64,000 bases of DNA from DATAJX01 sp036261915 (GCA_036261915.1 DATAJX010000003.1:110399-174398); one strand, 5' to 3'; counted from the first letter of the stretch, positions 42,393 to 50,922 are shown. A program made the numbers and translations. The notes: a model not told the origin generated them from the sequence alone.

Positions 42393-42800
42393 ATGATGTT
42401 ACGTATTTTAATAATGATGGCGGCCTTGAGTACGGCCACGCAAGGCTGGGCGCAGTCGCGCCACGAAAGTACTTTGAGTAAGCCGGTGCAGAACATGCAG
42501 CACTTTATGGTGCAGGTTAAACCCCTTGACCCCAGCAAGACCATTGTGGGGGTGGAAGTTCGTACCCTTTCGGGGCAGGTCGTGCCACCCGGCCAGGTGC
42601 CGCTGGAAGTCGAGTATGTCGGACAAGGTATCCCCCTGACGCCACTCTCTATGAAGGTAAGTGGCAGCGAAATCGTCGGGGTTATCCCGCCATCGGTAGT
42701 GGATAGCTACACTATACGGGTAACCCTGCGCTGGGATGGCGATAAGCACCAGCAGCGCTTTTTCATTAACAGGTCTACAAAGAAGCCTGGGCAACGATGA
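42393..42800 (+). CDS. Exported hypothetical protein of the czc operon
   Basis: 135-residue periplasmic protein with signal peptide MMLRILIMMAALSTATQGWA. The mature part is beta-rich (FMVQVKPLDPSKTIVGVEVRTL, then VPPGQVPLEVEYVGQGIPLTPL, then YTIRVTLRWDGDKHQQRFFI), like a small immunoglobulin-type fold. I cannot name a family. It overlaps czcC by 4 bases, so it is part of the efflux operon and may be a periplasmic metal carrier or assembly factor; that is inference. Confidence 0.6.
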   Translation: MMLRILIMMAALSTATQGWAQSRHESTLSKPVQNMQHFMVQVKPLDPSKTIVGVEVRTLSGQVVPPGQVPLEVEYVGQGIPLTPLSMKVSGSEIVGVIPPSVVDSYTIRVTLRWDGDKHQQRFFINRSTKKPGQR

Positions 42801-44059
42801 TGAATGTTCGGTTAGTCCTTTTGCTGGTTGCCCTGAGCGGGGTGGCTCATGCTTCGCCTTCGCCAACGTTGCCACTGGTGAGCGGGACAGTAGCCCTCTC
42901 GATGGATGAGGCCATCCGCCTGGCGTTGGTGAGCAGTCCGGACGCCCGCAAGGCCGAGGCCATGCTGGAGCAGGCGCGTGGCATGGCTCTGACCTCGGCC
43001 ATACGACCCAACCCCGAACTTGGCGTTGATGTGGAGAACGTCGGCGGCAACGGTGCCTATCGCGGCTTTGACAGTGCCGAAACAACCTACTCGCTATCGC
43101 AGAGAATCGAGATCGGCGGCAAACGCGCTGCCCGTATGCGAGCTGCCGAGGCTGCTGGCAACATGACCCGCATTGATGCCGAGTTGGCCAAACGCGATGC
43201 TGTATTTGCGGTGAAGCTTGCGTACCTACAAACCATTGCCACTGCCCAACGCCTGCATGATGCCCGCAAGCAAGCCGCTTGGGCCGACAAGACCCTGGCC
43301 AGCGTCAAACGCCTCTACAAAAACGGCGGTGAGTCACAGGCCCAGGTGGCCAAGGCGGAGGCTCTGCACGAGCAGTCGAAGCTTGCACTGGCCGAGGCCG
43401 AGATTGAAGCGACAGCCACCCGCCAGCAACTCGCCAGCCTGCTGGGCAAGCCGGAGGTGAGCACCGAACAACTGGATGTGGCGATGCTCGTTGCGCTCCC
43501 CTCGCTACCCGCCGAAGCGCAACCGGAAGATCCGCTCTCGCTCAAACGCGCCCAACTGGATAGGACAAGGGCCGAGGCCAACTTAAGTCAGCAGCGCCGT
43601 AGCGCTATCCCTGACCCCTCTATCGGCGTCGGCTTCCGGAACATGCGCGATACCGACAGTGAGGCGCTGGTGTTCAATGTATCGGTGCCGTTGCCGGTGT
43701 TCGACCGCAACGAGGGAGAAATTGTGAAAGCCAGGGCGGAAGTTGCCATAGCTGAAGCCGAGCTGGCCAAGGCCGAACGCGAAACCCGTATCCGCATCAA
43801 CCGCCTGCGCCAGAACCTGGCCAAGAACCGGAACAGCGCCGACATGCTGCAAGCCAAGGTACTGCCCGCCACCGAGAAGTCGCTGGCCGACCTGGAGCGT
43901 GGCTACGGCCAGGGCCGCAACAACATGCTGGAGGTCTACGACGTGGCCCGCTCGCTGCAAGAAACCCGGCAGCAGTATGTGAACACCTTGCTTGAATATC
44001 ACCAAAATCTGGCGGCGCTGGAACGCGAACTGCCCGTGACCAAAGGAGAAACCCGATGA
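42797..44059 (+). CDS. czcC: Outer-membrane efflux protein CzcC (TolC family)
   Basis: 420-residue outer-membrane channel of an RND metal pump. Signal peptide (about 1-19, ending HA), then two OEP repeats: LSMDEAIRLALVSSPDARKAEAMLEQARG with LTSAIRPNPELGVDVENVGG, and later RTRAEANLSQQRRSAIPDPSIGVGFR with ERETRIRINRLRQNLAKN. These are the long helical hairpins of TolC-like proteins. Its ATG overlaps the upstream gene, and its stop overlaps czcB (ATGA). Confidence 0.93.
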   Translation: MMNVRLVLLLVALSGVAHASPSPTLPLVSGTVALSMDEAIRLALVSSPDARKAEAMLEQARGMALTSAIRPNPELGVDVENVGGNGAYRGFDSAETTYSLSQRIEIGGKRAARMRAAEAAGNMTRIDAELAKRDAVFAVKLAYLQTIATAQRLHDARKQAAWADKTLASVKRLYKNGGESQAQVAKAEALHEQSKLALAEAEIEATATRQQLASLLGKPEVSTEQLDVAMLVALPSLPAEAQPEDPLSLKRAQLDRTRAEANLSQQRRSAIPDPSIGVGFRNMRDTDSEALVFNVSVPLPVFDRNEGEIVKARAEVAIAEAELAKAERETRIRINRLRQNLAKNRNSADMLQAKVLPATEKSLADLERGYGQGRNNMLEVYDVARSLQETRQQYVNTLLEYHQNLAALERELPVTKGETR

Positions 44060-44988
44060 AATTTTACCTGATGCTTCTGGCCGCCTTGCTGGCGATGGCG
44101 CCTGCCACCTACCTGTGGGCCAGCGGTGACCATGGCGAGGAAGGCCATGCCGAAGAAGGCGAAGAACATGGCGAAGGCACCACTGCCATCACCGACAAGG
44201 CCGCCCAGGCCTCGGGCGTGGGCACCGCCACGGCTGGCCCTGGCAGCATTCATGAGATGGTCAGCCTCAACGGCACCATCGGCTTCCACCCCACCAGCAC
44301 AGCCAAAATTAGTGCTCGGTATGCCGGGGTTGTTAAAAGGCTGCATGTTGGCCTGGGCGACAAGGTGAAGGCTGGGCAAACCCTTGCCACGGTGGAAAGC
44401 AACATCAGCCTCAGCGGTTACGCTGTAACCGCGCCTATAGGTGGTGTGATTGTTGAACAGGGCGCCCGCGTAGGTGAGGCCACCAGCGAAGCACCGCTGA
44501 TGACCATTGCCAATCCCTCGAAGCTGCGGGCCACGCTGCAATCGTTTCCGTCCGACGGCAAACGCATCAAGCCCGGCCAGCCGGTGACGCTGAATGGTTT
44601 GGGCGATAACCATACCTTCGATTACAAGGTCACCAGCGTGGTGCCCGACCCGGACAGCAGCACCCCGCTCATTCTGGTGGTGGTGGATGTGGAGAACCCT
44701 AAAGGCGAATGGACAGCAGGTTCGGCCATCATTGGTAAGGTCGAGGTAGACGAGCATCCGGTTGAGCTGATGGTCAACAGCGCCGCACTCCAGCCGTTCG
44801 AGAACGGCCAGGCGGTATTCGTGAAGGAGGGTGAGAAGTACCAGGCCCACCCGGTCAAGACCGGACTGGCAGATGCTACCCATACGCAAATCACCGAAGG
44901 CTTGAAGGCAGGCGATGTGTACGTCACTTCTAACAGCTACATCATCAAGGCCGATATCGAAAAATCCGGCGCCAGCCACGACCACTAG
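44056..44988 (+). CDS. czcB: RND efflux membrane-fusion protein CzcB
   Basis: 310-residue periplasmic adaptor. After a signal peptide (about 1-22) comes a His/Glu-rich metal-binding stretch (HGEEGHAEEGEEHGEG, residues about 24-39). A barrel-sandwich core follows (GVVKRLHVGLGDKVKAGQTLATVES and APIGGVIVEQGARVGEATS), then beta-barrel and membrane-proximal domains. The helical hairpin typical of many adaptors is nearly absent, as in short CzcB forms. It lies between czcC and czcA with overlapping or adjacent ends. Confidence 0.93.
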   Translation: MKFYLMLLAALLAMAPATYLWASGDHGEEGHAEEGEEHGEGTTAITDKAAQASGVGTATAGPGSIHEMVSLNGTIGFHPTSTAKISARYAGVVKRLHVGLGDKVKAGQTLATVESNISLSGYAVTAPIGGVIVEQGARVGEATSEAPLMTIANPSKLRATLQSFPSDGKRIKPGQPVTLNGLGDNHTFDYKVTSVVPDPDSSTPLILVVVDVENPKGEWTAGSAIIGKVEVDEHPVELMVNSAALQPFENGQAVFVKEGEKYQAHPVKTGLADATHTQITEGLKAGDVYVTSNSYIIKADIEKSGASHDH

Positions 44989-44997
44989 AGAACAGAC

Positions 44998-47900
44998 ATG
45001 CTCGAAACCCTCATCTCGCAATCCATTCGCCACCGCTGGGTGGTGCTGGCCATCGTTGCTGTACTTGCCCTGCTGGGCGCGTATAACTTCACCAAGCTGC
45101 CTATCGACGCAGTACCGGATATCACCAACGTGCAGGTGCAGATCAACACCGAGGCGCCGGGTTATTCCCCGCTGGAGGTTGAGCAGCGCGTGACCTTCCC
45201 TGTGGAAACCGCCATCGCCGGTATTCCGGGATTGGAATCGACCCGTTCGCTCTCACGCTACGGCCTGTCACAGGTGACGGTTGTGTTCGAGGAAGGCACC
45301 GATATCTACTTCGCCCGGCAGCTTATCAACGAACGCATCCAAATGGCCAAGTCGCAACTACCGGATGGGCTGGAACTCACCATGGGGCCGATTGCTACCG
45401 GCCTGGGCGAGATCTTCATGTACACGGTGGAAGCCAAGGAAGGTGCTAAAAAGGCCGACGGCCAAGCTTGGAATCCCACCGACCTGCGCGAGTTGCAGGA
45501 TTGGGTAGTGCGCCCGCAACTGCGGAACCTCCAAGGCGTAACCGAGGTTAATACCATCGGCGGCTATGCCCGCCAGTTCCATATCACGCCCGACCCGGCG
45601 CGATTGATTACGTACGGCGTCACCCAGCAGGACATCATGACTGCGTTGGCCCGTAATAACGCCAGCCAAGGGGCAGGCTACATCGAGCGTAATGGTACCC
45701 AGTACCTCATCCGTACGCCTGGTCAGGTGAACACGATCGAGGACATCAAGGTTATTCCCGTCGGCCGCCACGACGACATCGGTGTGATCCGCGTACAAGA
45801 TGTGGCCAACGTGGCCGAAGGTAAGGAACTCCGCACCGGAGCTGCCACCCAGAACGGCCAGGAGGTTGTCCTTGGCACCGTGGTCATGCTGCTGGGTGAG
45901 AACAGCCGCAACGTGTCACAGCGCGTGGCCGACAAACTGGAGCAGGTGAATAAGAGCCTGCCCGAAGGCGTAACCGCCAAAACGGTTTACGACCGCACCA
46001 CGCTCGTTGACCGTACCATTGCCACGGTGGAGAAAAACCTGCTGGAAGGCGCGTTGCTGGTCATCGTCATCCTGTTCCTGTTGCTCGGTAACATCCGCGC
46101 CGCGCTTATCACTGCCGCCGTCATTCCTATCTCCATGCTCATGACCATCACCGGCATGGTGACCAACAAGGTGTCGGGCAACCTGATGAGCCTGGGGGCG
46201 CTCGACTTCGGCCTCATTGTCGATGGCGCCGTCATCATCGTTGAGAACTGCCTGCGCCGCTTTGCCGAAGCGCAGCATCACCTCAAGCGCCTGCTTACGC
46301 GCGAGGAACGCTTCCGTATTTCTGCCCAGGCCACTGCTGAGATGATCCGCCCCAGCCTGTTCGGCGTACTCATCATCACAGTGGTGTATCTGCCCATTTT
46401 TGCGCTCACGGGCGTCGAGGGCAAAATGTTCCATCCGATGGCTTTCACCGTGGTCGTGGCGCTGCTCTCGGCCTTGCTGCTGTCGTTCACCTTCGTTCCT
46501 GCCGCCGTGGCGCTGTTCGTTACCGGCAAGGTGTCCGAGAAGGAGAGCAAAGCGATGCAGATGGCTTCCAAGCTTTACCGTCCGGCGCTCAATGCTGTTC
46601 TTGGCGCGCCGAAGTTGGCGCTGGCCGTAGCCGTGGCGCTGGTAGCGTTTAGCGGCCTGCTGGCCACCCGCTTGGGCACCGAGTTCATCCCCAGCCTCGA
46701 TGAAGGCGATATCGCCCTCCACGCGATGCGTATCCCCGGCACCAGCCTGAGCCAGGCGATAGACATGCAAACCGCACTCGAAGCCCGCCTCAAGCAGTTC
46801 CCCGAGGTGAAGGAATCGTTTGCCAAAATCGGCACCGCCGAGGTGGCCACCGACCCGATGCCGCCCAACGTGGCCGATACTTTCGTGATGCTGAAACCGC
46901 GTGACGAGTGGCCGAACCCGAAAAAGCCCAAGGCCGACTTGGTGCGTGAACTTGAAGCCGCTGCCAACGAGGTGCCCGGCAATAACTACGAGTTCACCCA
47001 GCCCATCCAGATGCGCTTCAATGAGCTTATCTCGGGCGTGCGCTCCGACCTTGCCGTGAAGATTTACGGCGATGATCTGGATACGTTGCTTAAGACCGGC
47101 CAGCAGGTGATGGAAGTCATCAAAAAGGTGCCCGGCGCGGCCGACGTGAAGGTCGAGCAGCTTTCGGGCCTGCCGATGCTCAGTGTCATCCCCAACCGGG
47201 CCGCCATGGCACGCTACGGGCTAAACATCGAGGACGTGCAAACTGCTGTAACTACTGCCATCGGTGGCCAAGTGGCGGGGCAAATCTTTAATGGCGATAA
47301 ACGCTTCGATATCGTCGTCCGCCTGCCGGAGAACCTTCGCAACGATGCCGAGGCTCTCAAACGGCTGCCGGTACCTATCGCGGCCAAGCCTGGGTACATT
47401 CCGCTGGCCGAGGTGGCGACGCTGGAAACTAAGATCGGCCCCAACCAGATCACGCGCGAGAACGGCAAACGCCGGGCGGTGGTGACTGCCAACGTGCGTG
47501 ACCGCGACCTGGGTGGTTTTGTGACCGAAGTGCAGCAGGCAGTAGGCTCGCAAACCCAGATCCCCACCGGCTACTGGGTGGAATATGGCGGCACGTTCGA
47601 GCAACTTATCTCGGCCCGTACCCGCCTGGCCATTGTGGTGCCCGTGGCGCTGGGCCTGATTCTGGGCCTGCTGTTCATGGCCTTCGGCAGCGGGCGAGAT
47701 GCGGCGCTGATTTTCAGCGGCGTGCCCTTGGCCCTTACGGGCGGTGTGCTGGCGCTTTGGCTGCGCGATATCCCACTCTCCATCTCGGCGGGTATCGGCT
47801 TCATCGCGCTTTCAGGCGTCGCGGTACTGAATGGCGTGGTGCTACTGTCGTTCATCAACCAGCTTCGCCAAAGCGGCAAGTCGATGGAAGATGCCGTGGT

Positions 47901-48126
47901 GCAGGGCGCCATGGGGCGTCTACGTCCGGTGTTAATGACCGCGCTGGTGGCCAGCCTGGGCTTCGTGCCGATGGCCCTGAATGTAGGTGCCGGGTCTGAG
48001 GTCCAACGTCCGCTGGCCACGGTGGTCATCGGCGGCATCATTTCGTCCACCATCCTGACGCTGCTCTTGTTGCCTGCCTTCTACCTGATGCTGAACAAGG
48101 CCAAGTTCCTGAAGAGGATTCCATGA
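44998..48126 (+). CDS. czcA: Heavy-metal RND transporter CzcA (HME type)
   Basis: 1042-residue inner-membrane proton/metal antiporter. It has twelve transmembrane helices in the RND layout and two periplasmic loops (starting FTKLPIDAVPDITNVQVQI and GTEFIPSLDEGDIAL). The transmembrane-4 signature DFGLIVDGAVIIVEN (about residues 400-414) is the divalent-cation (Zn/Co/Cd/Ni) type, not the Cu/Ag CusA type. SLSRYGLSQVTVVFEEGTDIYFARQLINERI near residue 80-110 is typical of CzcA/CnrA. The exact metal cannot be decided. It is coupled to the downstream cation-diffusion gene (ATGA). Confidence 0.96.
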   Translation: MLETLISQSIRHRWVVLAIVAVLALLGAYNFTKLPIDAVPDITNVQVQINTEAPGYSPLEVEQRVTFPVETAIAGIPGLESTRSLSRYGLSQVTVVFEEGTDIYFARQLINERIQMAKSQLPDGLELTMGPIATGLGEIFMYTVEAKEGAKKADGQAWNPTDLRELQDWVVRPQLRNLQGVTEVNTIGGYARQFHITPDPARLITYGVTQQDIMTALARNNASQGAGYIERNGTQYLIRTPGQVNTIEDIKVIPVGRHDDIGVIRVQDVANVAEGKELRTGAATQNGQEVVLGTVVMLLGENSRNVSQRVADKLEQVNKSLPEGVTAKTVYDRTTLVDRTIATVEKNLLEGALLVIVILFLLLGNIRAALITAAVIPISMLMTITGMVTNKVSGNLMSLGALDFGLIVDGAVIIVENCLRRFAEAQHHLKRLLTREERFRISAQATAEMIRPSLFGVLIITVVYLPIFALTGVEGKMFHPMAFTVVVALLSALLLSFTFVPAAVALFVTGKVSEKESKAMQMASKLYRPALNAVLGAPKLALAVAVALVAFSGLLATRLGTEFIPSLDEGDIALHAMRIPGTSLSQAIDMQTALEARLKQFPEVKESFAKIGTAEVATDPMPPNVADTFVMLKPRDEWPNPKKPKADLVRELEAAANEVPGNNYEFTQPIQMRFNELISGVRSDLAVKIYGDDLDTLLKTGQQVMEVIKKVPGAADVKVEQLSGLPMLSVIPNRAAMARYGLNIEDVQTAVTTAIGGQVAGQIFNGDKRFDIVVRLPENLRNDAEALKRLPVPIAAKPGYIPLAEVATLETKIGPNQITRENGKRRAVVTANVRDRDLGGFVTEVQQAVGSQTQIPTGYWVEYGGTFEQLISARTRLAIVVPVALGLILGLLFMAFGSGRDAALIFSGVPLALTGGVLALWLRDIPLSISAGIGFIALSGVAVLNGVVLLSFINQLRQSGKSMEDAVVQGAMGRLRPVLMTALVASLGFVPMALNVGAGSEVQRPLATVVIGGIISSTILTLLLLPAFYLMLNKAKFLKRIP

Positions 48127-48731
48127 GCGGTAACCATAATCATGACCTTGATGGCCCGACCCCGCCAGGTTGGAGGAATGTGCTGTGGATAGCTTTGGCG
48201 CTGAACTTCGGCATGTTTATAGCCGAAATAGTTGCGGGCCTCCACTCTGGCTCTAGCGCTCTCCAAGCCGACGCCCTCGACTTCCTCGGCGATAGCGCTA
48301 ACTACGCCATCAGCCTGCTGGTGGCTGGCATGGCCCTGCACTGGCGTACCCGCGCAGCTTTGCTTAAAGGCGCCAGCATGGGTCTGTTCGGCGTGTGGGT
48401 TATTGGGGTTACCTTTTGGCACATGATGAACGGAGTAGTGCCTGACGCACCGACCATGGGCCTCATCGGTGTGCTTGCCATGCTGGTGAATGTCGGTGTT
48501 GCGGTCATGCTTTACCGCTACCGCACAGGCGACGCCAACATGCGCTCGGTTTGGATATGCTCGCGTAACGACGCCATCGGTAACATTGCAGTGATGGTTG
48601 CTGCCCTGGGTGTGTTTGGCACCGGCACGGCCTGGCCCGATACCATCGTGGCCCTCATTATGGCCGGACTAGGCCTATGGGGCGCCTGGCAGGTGATAAC
48701 CCATGCATGGCGAGAACTTCGCCGAACTTAG
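48123..48731 (+). CDS. Cation-diffusion-facilitator-like transporter (short form)
   Basis: 202-residue membrane protein with five to six transmembrane helices and a His-containing N-terminus (SGNHNHDLDG). It carries the CDF metal-site motif ALQADALDFLGDSANYAISL (Asp residues in helix 2) and a matching RSVWICSRNDAIGNIAVM in helix 5. It lacks the C-terminal cytoplasmic domain of full-size CzcD proteins. As last gene of the czc operon it probably moves the same metal from cytoplasm to periplasm, feeding the CzcCBA pump. Confidence 0.88.
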   Translation: MSGNHNHDLDGPTPPGWRNVLWIALALNFGMFIAEIVAGLHSGSSALQADALDFLGDSANYAISLLVAGMALHWRTRAALLKGASMGLFGVWVIGVTFWHMMNGVVPDAPTMGLIGVLAMLVNVGVAVMLYRYRTGDANMRSVWICSRNDAIGNIAVMVAALGVFGTGTAWPDTIVALIMAGLGLWGAWQVITHAWRELRRT

Positions 48732-48735
48732 CTCT

Positions 48736-48752
48736 ACGCATTGTTAGGGCGT
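48736..48752 (+). repeat. 17-bp direct repeat, right border of the czc module
   Basis: ACGCATTGTTAGGGCGT, one mismatch to 41881-41897. It begins 5 bases after the last efflux gene and abuts the stop of the next, leftward gene. Confidence 0.6.
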
Positions 48753-48979
48753 CAGGCGGGTTTGACTTCAGCGCGAGTAAAGCTGAAGTCTGTCTTCTGG
48801 TTGTGGATGTTCATGTCTTCCGTCACCGAGTAACGGGCAACTACTACGCCATTCTCATCGAGCTCGTCGTAGCTCCAGTAATCGATGTCACGGCCCTTGC
48901 GCTGTTTCGCAGACCAATCGGTCTGAACAAGCGTATGGTTGGCAGGAACACCAAGTTTGGTTTTCATTTCATCAGTCAT
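48752..48979 (-). CDS. Small hypothetical protein
   Basis: 75-residue acidic soluble protein: MTDEMKTKLGVPANHTLVQTD, then a central RDIDYWSYDELDENGVVVARYSV beta stretch. The ATG at 48979 is 9 bases after AAAGGAG, better than the ATG at 48988 that abuts the ribosome site. A TATAAT-like -10 at 49005-49010 on the same strand suggests its own promoter. No family recognised. It is the most distal gene of the leftward half of the island. Confidence 0.55.
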   Translation of the reverse strand: MTDEMKTKLGVPANHTLVQTDWSAKQRKGRDIDYWSYDELDENGVVVARYSVTEDMNIHNQKTDFSFTRAEVKPA

Positions 48980-49004
48980 TGTCTTCATCTCCTTTCTTTC
49001 TCTA

Positions 49005-49010
49005 ATTATA
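49005..49010 (-). promoter_or_regulatory. Candidate -10 element of the small gene at 48752-48979
   Basis: TATAAT on the minus strand, with a poor -35 candidate (TTGCGA, 19 bases upstream). The perfect -10 in an AT-rich pocket just before the ribosome site is the main support. Confidence 0.4.
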
Positions 49011-49060
49011 CCATAGGCATAGATGCGTTTCGCAAGTCCGCGAGAAGGAGGTATGGCTGA

Positions 49061-49252
49061 TTACTTCTTTTGGTCGGTTCGGCCTTTCTGCGGGGTTTTA
49101 TTTTCGCTCTTACTGCTACGGTCGGTATCTCCAAAGCCGGGATTAGGGACGGCTTCCTTCTGCGTCGTGGCCTTGTGACTCTCGGCGTATTTTTTAGTAA
49201 CAAATTCGCCGGTTTTTGAGCTGCGGTAGCCAGTGTGGGTTTTCTTGGGCAT
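49061..49252 (-). CDS. Small basic hypothetical protein
   Basis: 63-residue, Lys/Thr/Ser-rich protein. The N-terminal HTGYRSSKTGEFVTKKYAESHKATTQKE matches a motif (YRSxKTGxFVTKxYAxxHxxTTxKE) I recall in many short uncharacterised bacterial and phage proteins; its function is unknown. It has GAAGGAGCATACTT before the ATG, is 15 bases downstream of the DUF6527 gene and is probably part of the same transcript. Confidence 0.65.
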   Translation of the reverse strand: MPKKTHTGYRSSKTGEFVTKKYAESHKATTQKEAVPNPGFGDTDRSSKSENKTPQKGRTDQKK

Positions 49253-49267
49253 AAGTATGCTCCTTCG

Positions 49268-49702
49268 TTAGTTCCAAGGGTTGAGTATGCTAAGGAGGCG
49301 TGAAAGCCTGCTAGGTGGCGTTGTTGAGGGAGTAGGATTTGGCACCTCCACGTTTTGGTTAGCGTAGTGAACATCTGCAGCCCGCTGGCTTCGAGCTTGT
49401 TCTTGAGCGGCCTGTTTAGATGTCCAAGGTTCACATTCAACAACGCGGTTTCTATCGATGATGTAATGGGAGCGGCAAGGAATGTTCCAGTTACCGACGG
49501 ATGGAGACAAGGTGATGGTTTCTCCATCAAAGAGGATTTTCCAATCGGTCGGACTTAAAGGGGTAACCACTTCTACGCCGCAACCGCAGCAACAACTATG
49601 AGTAACCGTTCCGAACTCGGGTGCAATGTACAGTATTCCTGGTTTGAGATGTTGAGGAATATGGTGAACAAATTCAGGGGTAAGCTGCTTGTGCTTGAGC
49701 AT
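49268..49702 (-). CDS. DUF6527 (BubE-type) protein of a bacterial ubiquitin-like locus
   Basis: 144-residue protein with the DUF6527 layout: PEFVHHIPQHLKPGILYIAPEFGTVTHSCCCGCGVEVVTPLSPTDW (about residues 8-53), then GETITLSPSVGNWNIPCRSHYII (about 60-82). The CCCGCG cluster and the CRSHY motif supply Cys and His residues for a metal site. Members are encoded with multiubiquitin and ThiF/E1 genes, as here, and have been proposed to act as the processing peptidase of the pathway. The last 45 residues are Pro/Thr/Ser-rich. It follows the E1-like gene directly (stop/start adjacent). Confidence 0.82.
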   Translation of the reverse strand: MLKHKQLTPEFVHHIPQHLKPGILYIAPEFGTVTHSCCCGCGVEVVTPLSPTDWKILFDGETITLSPSVGNWNIPCRSHYIIDRNRVVECEPWTSKQAAQEQARSQRAADVHYANQNVEVPNPTPSTTPPSRLSRLLSILNPWN

Positions 49703-50542
49703 CTACTCGTCGTCCTCCAGTTGGTCGGTGTCGATGGTGTAGGAGCTATGGTGCTTCTTTTTGTAGTCTCTGTAAAATGCGCGCAGCTTCTTCCACTTAA
49801 TCACTGCCATTGCCGCGTTTAACGCGTTCAACTCGGCAATCTGGATGTTGGTGGCGTACAGGTTTTCCGCATCATCGGCCAAAGAGACGCTCTTGCGAAT
49901 TTCTTCCCGATTATCTGGGGTGCTGGCTGTTATTTGTACGATACCACCCAGCCCGTCATCGCTAACGTTAATGCCCATGCCGACATCGATGAAGGAAACT
50001 CCCATGCTTTCCAGCTTGTCGATGATCGCCTTCTTGACTCGGCCCCCATCGATGCAGATAAAAACAAAGGTTAGTCCATCGAGCAGATGGAGGTTGCTCT
50101 CATCCAACGCCACCGGGTGGGCCACGATACCCGACCGCATGTTGGCATATTGGGCCTTAAGGTAATCTACCTTCTTCGGCACTTCGCGAAGCTCGGTGAG
50201 AGAGGCAGCGCCCGGTGCACGAAAGGCGTTGTGCGTCAGAAACTCATCGCCATCAATGAGACGGATTTCTTGCACTGGGGTTTTAGATACGAAATCTAAA
50301 ATGTAGGCGCCGGTTCCGCCTGTGCCGATGATACCGACCTTCTCGGTATTCAAAAGGGCGGTAAGTTGGCCGATGCCAACCCGACCCGATGCAGTTTCGG
50401 GGTATTCAAAGACCGTGGGTTCGTCATCGTCTTTACAGTTCGCGGCCGCTGATGATGGGCTTGCCCCATTCAAGTTGCTTGTCGTTGATGGTGAACTTGA
50501 AGGTGCGATCGGTTTGGAACGCGATGAAGCGTTCGACGTCAC
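49703..50542 (-). CDS. ThiF/E1-like ubiquitin-activating protein, apparently N-terminally truncated
   Basis: The part from about residue 37 (base 50434) to the end is a clear E1/ThiF domain: KVGIIGTGGTGAYILDFV (nucleotide loop), EIRLIDGDEFLTHNAFRAPGA (Asp, Asn and Arg of the adenylation site), KKVDYLK, LTFVFICIDGGRVKKAI, FIDVGMGI, and a C-terminal YKKKHHSSYTID. Relatives beside multiubiquitin genes, as I recall them, carry a further N-terminal domain (DUF6791) of over 100 residues; it is missing. Residues 1-36 are only the multiubiquitin gene read in another frame, and no other good start exists. Either it is a pseudogene left by a deletion, or it needs frameshifting or internal initiation. 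Confidence 0.6.
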   Translation of the reverse strand: MTSNASSRSKPIAPSSSPSTTSNLNGASPSSAAANCKDDDEPTVFEYPETASGRVGIGQLTALLNTEKVGIIGTGGTGAYILDFVSKTPVQEIRLIDGDEFLTHNAFRAPGAASLTELREVPKKVDYLKAQYANMRSGIVAHPVALDESNLHLLDGLTFVFICIDGGRVKKAIIDKLESMGVSFIDVGMGINVSDDGLGGIVQITASTPDNREEIRKSVSLADDAENLYATNIQIAELNALNAAMAVIKWKKLRAFYRDYKKKHHSSYTIDTDQLEDDE

Positions 50543-50786
50543 GCCCCATCAGGTCGATGACTTCTTCCAAGCGCACGTCTTCGAACTCGCCCGTGGGCAG
50601 GATGAAGAACAGGCTGTAGTCGTCGGCCGGGGCCAGGCCGCTGGCGCTGATGATCTGGCGGCCGGTCGGCTTCGGGTCTTCAAGCTGCAGGGGCTTAAAG
50701 GCAAGATCGCCGTTGGCCACCAGGATCTTATAGATGCCCGGCTGACGCTGGTTCGCGTGGGTGGTGGGGTGGGTTATCGGTTTCAT
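50433..50786 (-). CDS. Multiubiquitin-domain protein, truncated in its second repeat
   Basis: 117-residue ubiquitin-like protein. The first beta-grasp repeat spans about residues 17-90: GIYKILVANGDLAFKPLQLEDPKPTGRQIISASGL, then DYSLFFILPTGEFEDVRLEE, ending DVERFIAFQ. A second repeat starts FKFTINDKQLEWGKPIISG and stops after REL, about one third of a normal repeat. The C-terminal tail that E1 would adenylate is therefore gone. A strong ribosome site (AAAGGAG, 50794-50801) and a promoter precede it. It is the first gene of the leftward operon. Confidence 0.75.
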   Translation of the reverse strand: MKPITHPTTHANQRQPGIYKILVANGDLAFKPLQLEDPKPTGRQIISASGLAPADDYSLFFILPTGEFEDVRLEEVIDLMGRDVERFIAFQTDRTFKFTINDKQLEWGKPIISGREL

Positions 50787-50865
50787 TACATCGTCTCCTT
50801 TGTAGCTGCAGGGTGCAGCCAGGCGGCGACGATGTCAACAATAATTTGCACTACTTATGCCAAGC

Positions 50866-50894
50866 TATACAAACCTGTTTATATAACTTGCCAA
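50866..50894 (-). promoter_or_regulatory. Promoter of the ubiquitin-like operon
   Basis: Minus strand: -35 TTGGCA at 50889-50894 and -10 TGTATA at 50866-50871, spacing 17. The -35 overlaps that of the opposite promoter, so one regulator bound here could control both. Confidence 0.45.
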
Positions 50895-50916
50895 AGTGCC
50901 ATACCAGTCCTATAAT
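50888..50916 (+). promoter_or_regulatory. Promoter of the XRE regulator, probably leaderless
   Basis: Plus strand: -35 TTGCCA at 50888-50893, spacing 17, perfect -10 TATAAT at 50911-50916. Transcription would begin about 50923, which is the A of the XRE ATG, so the mRNA likely has no leader. Confidence 0.6.
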
Positions 50917-50922
50917 CAGGTC

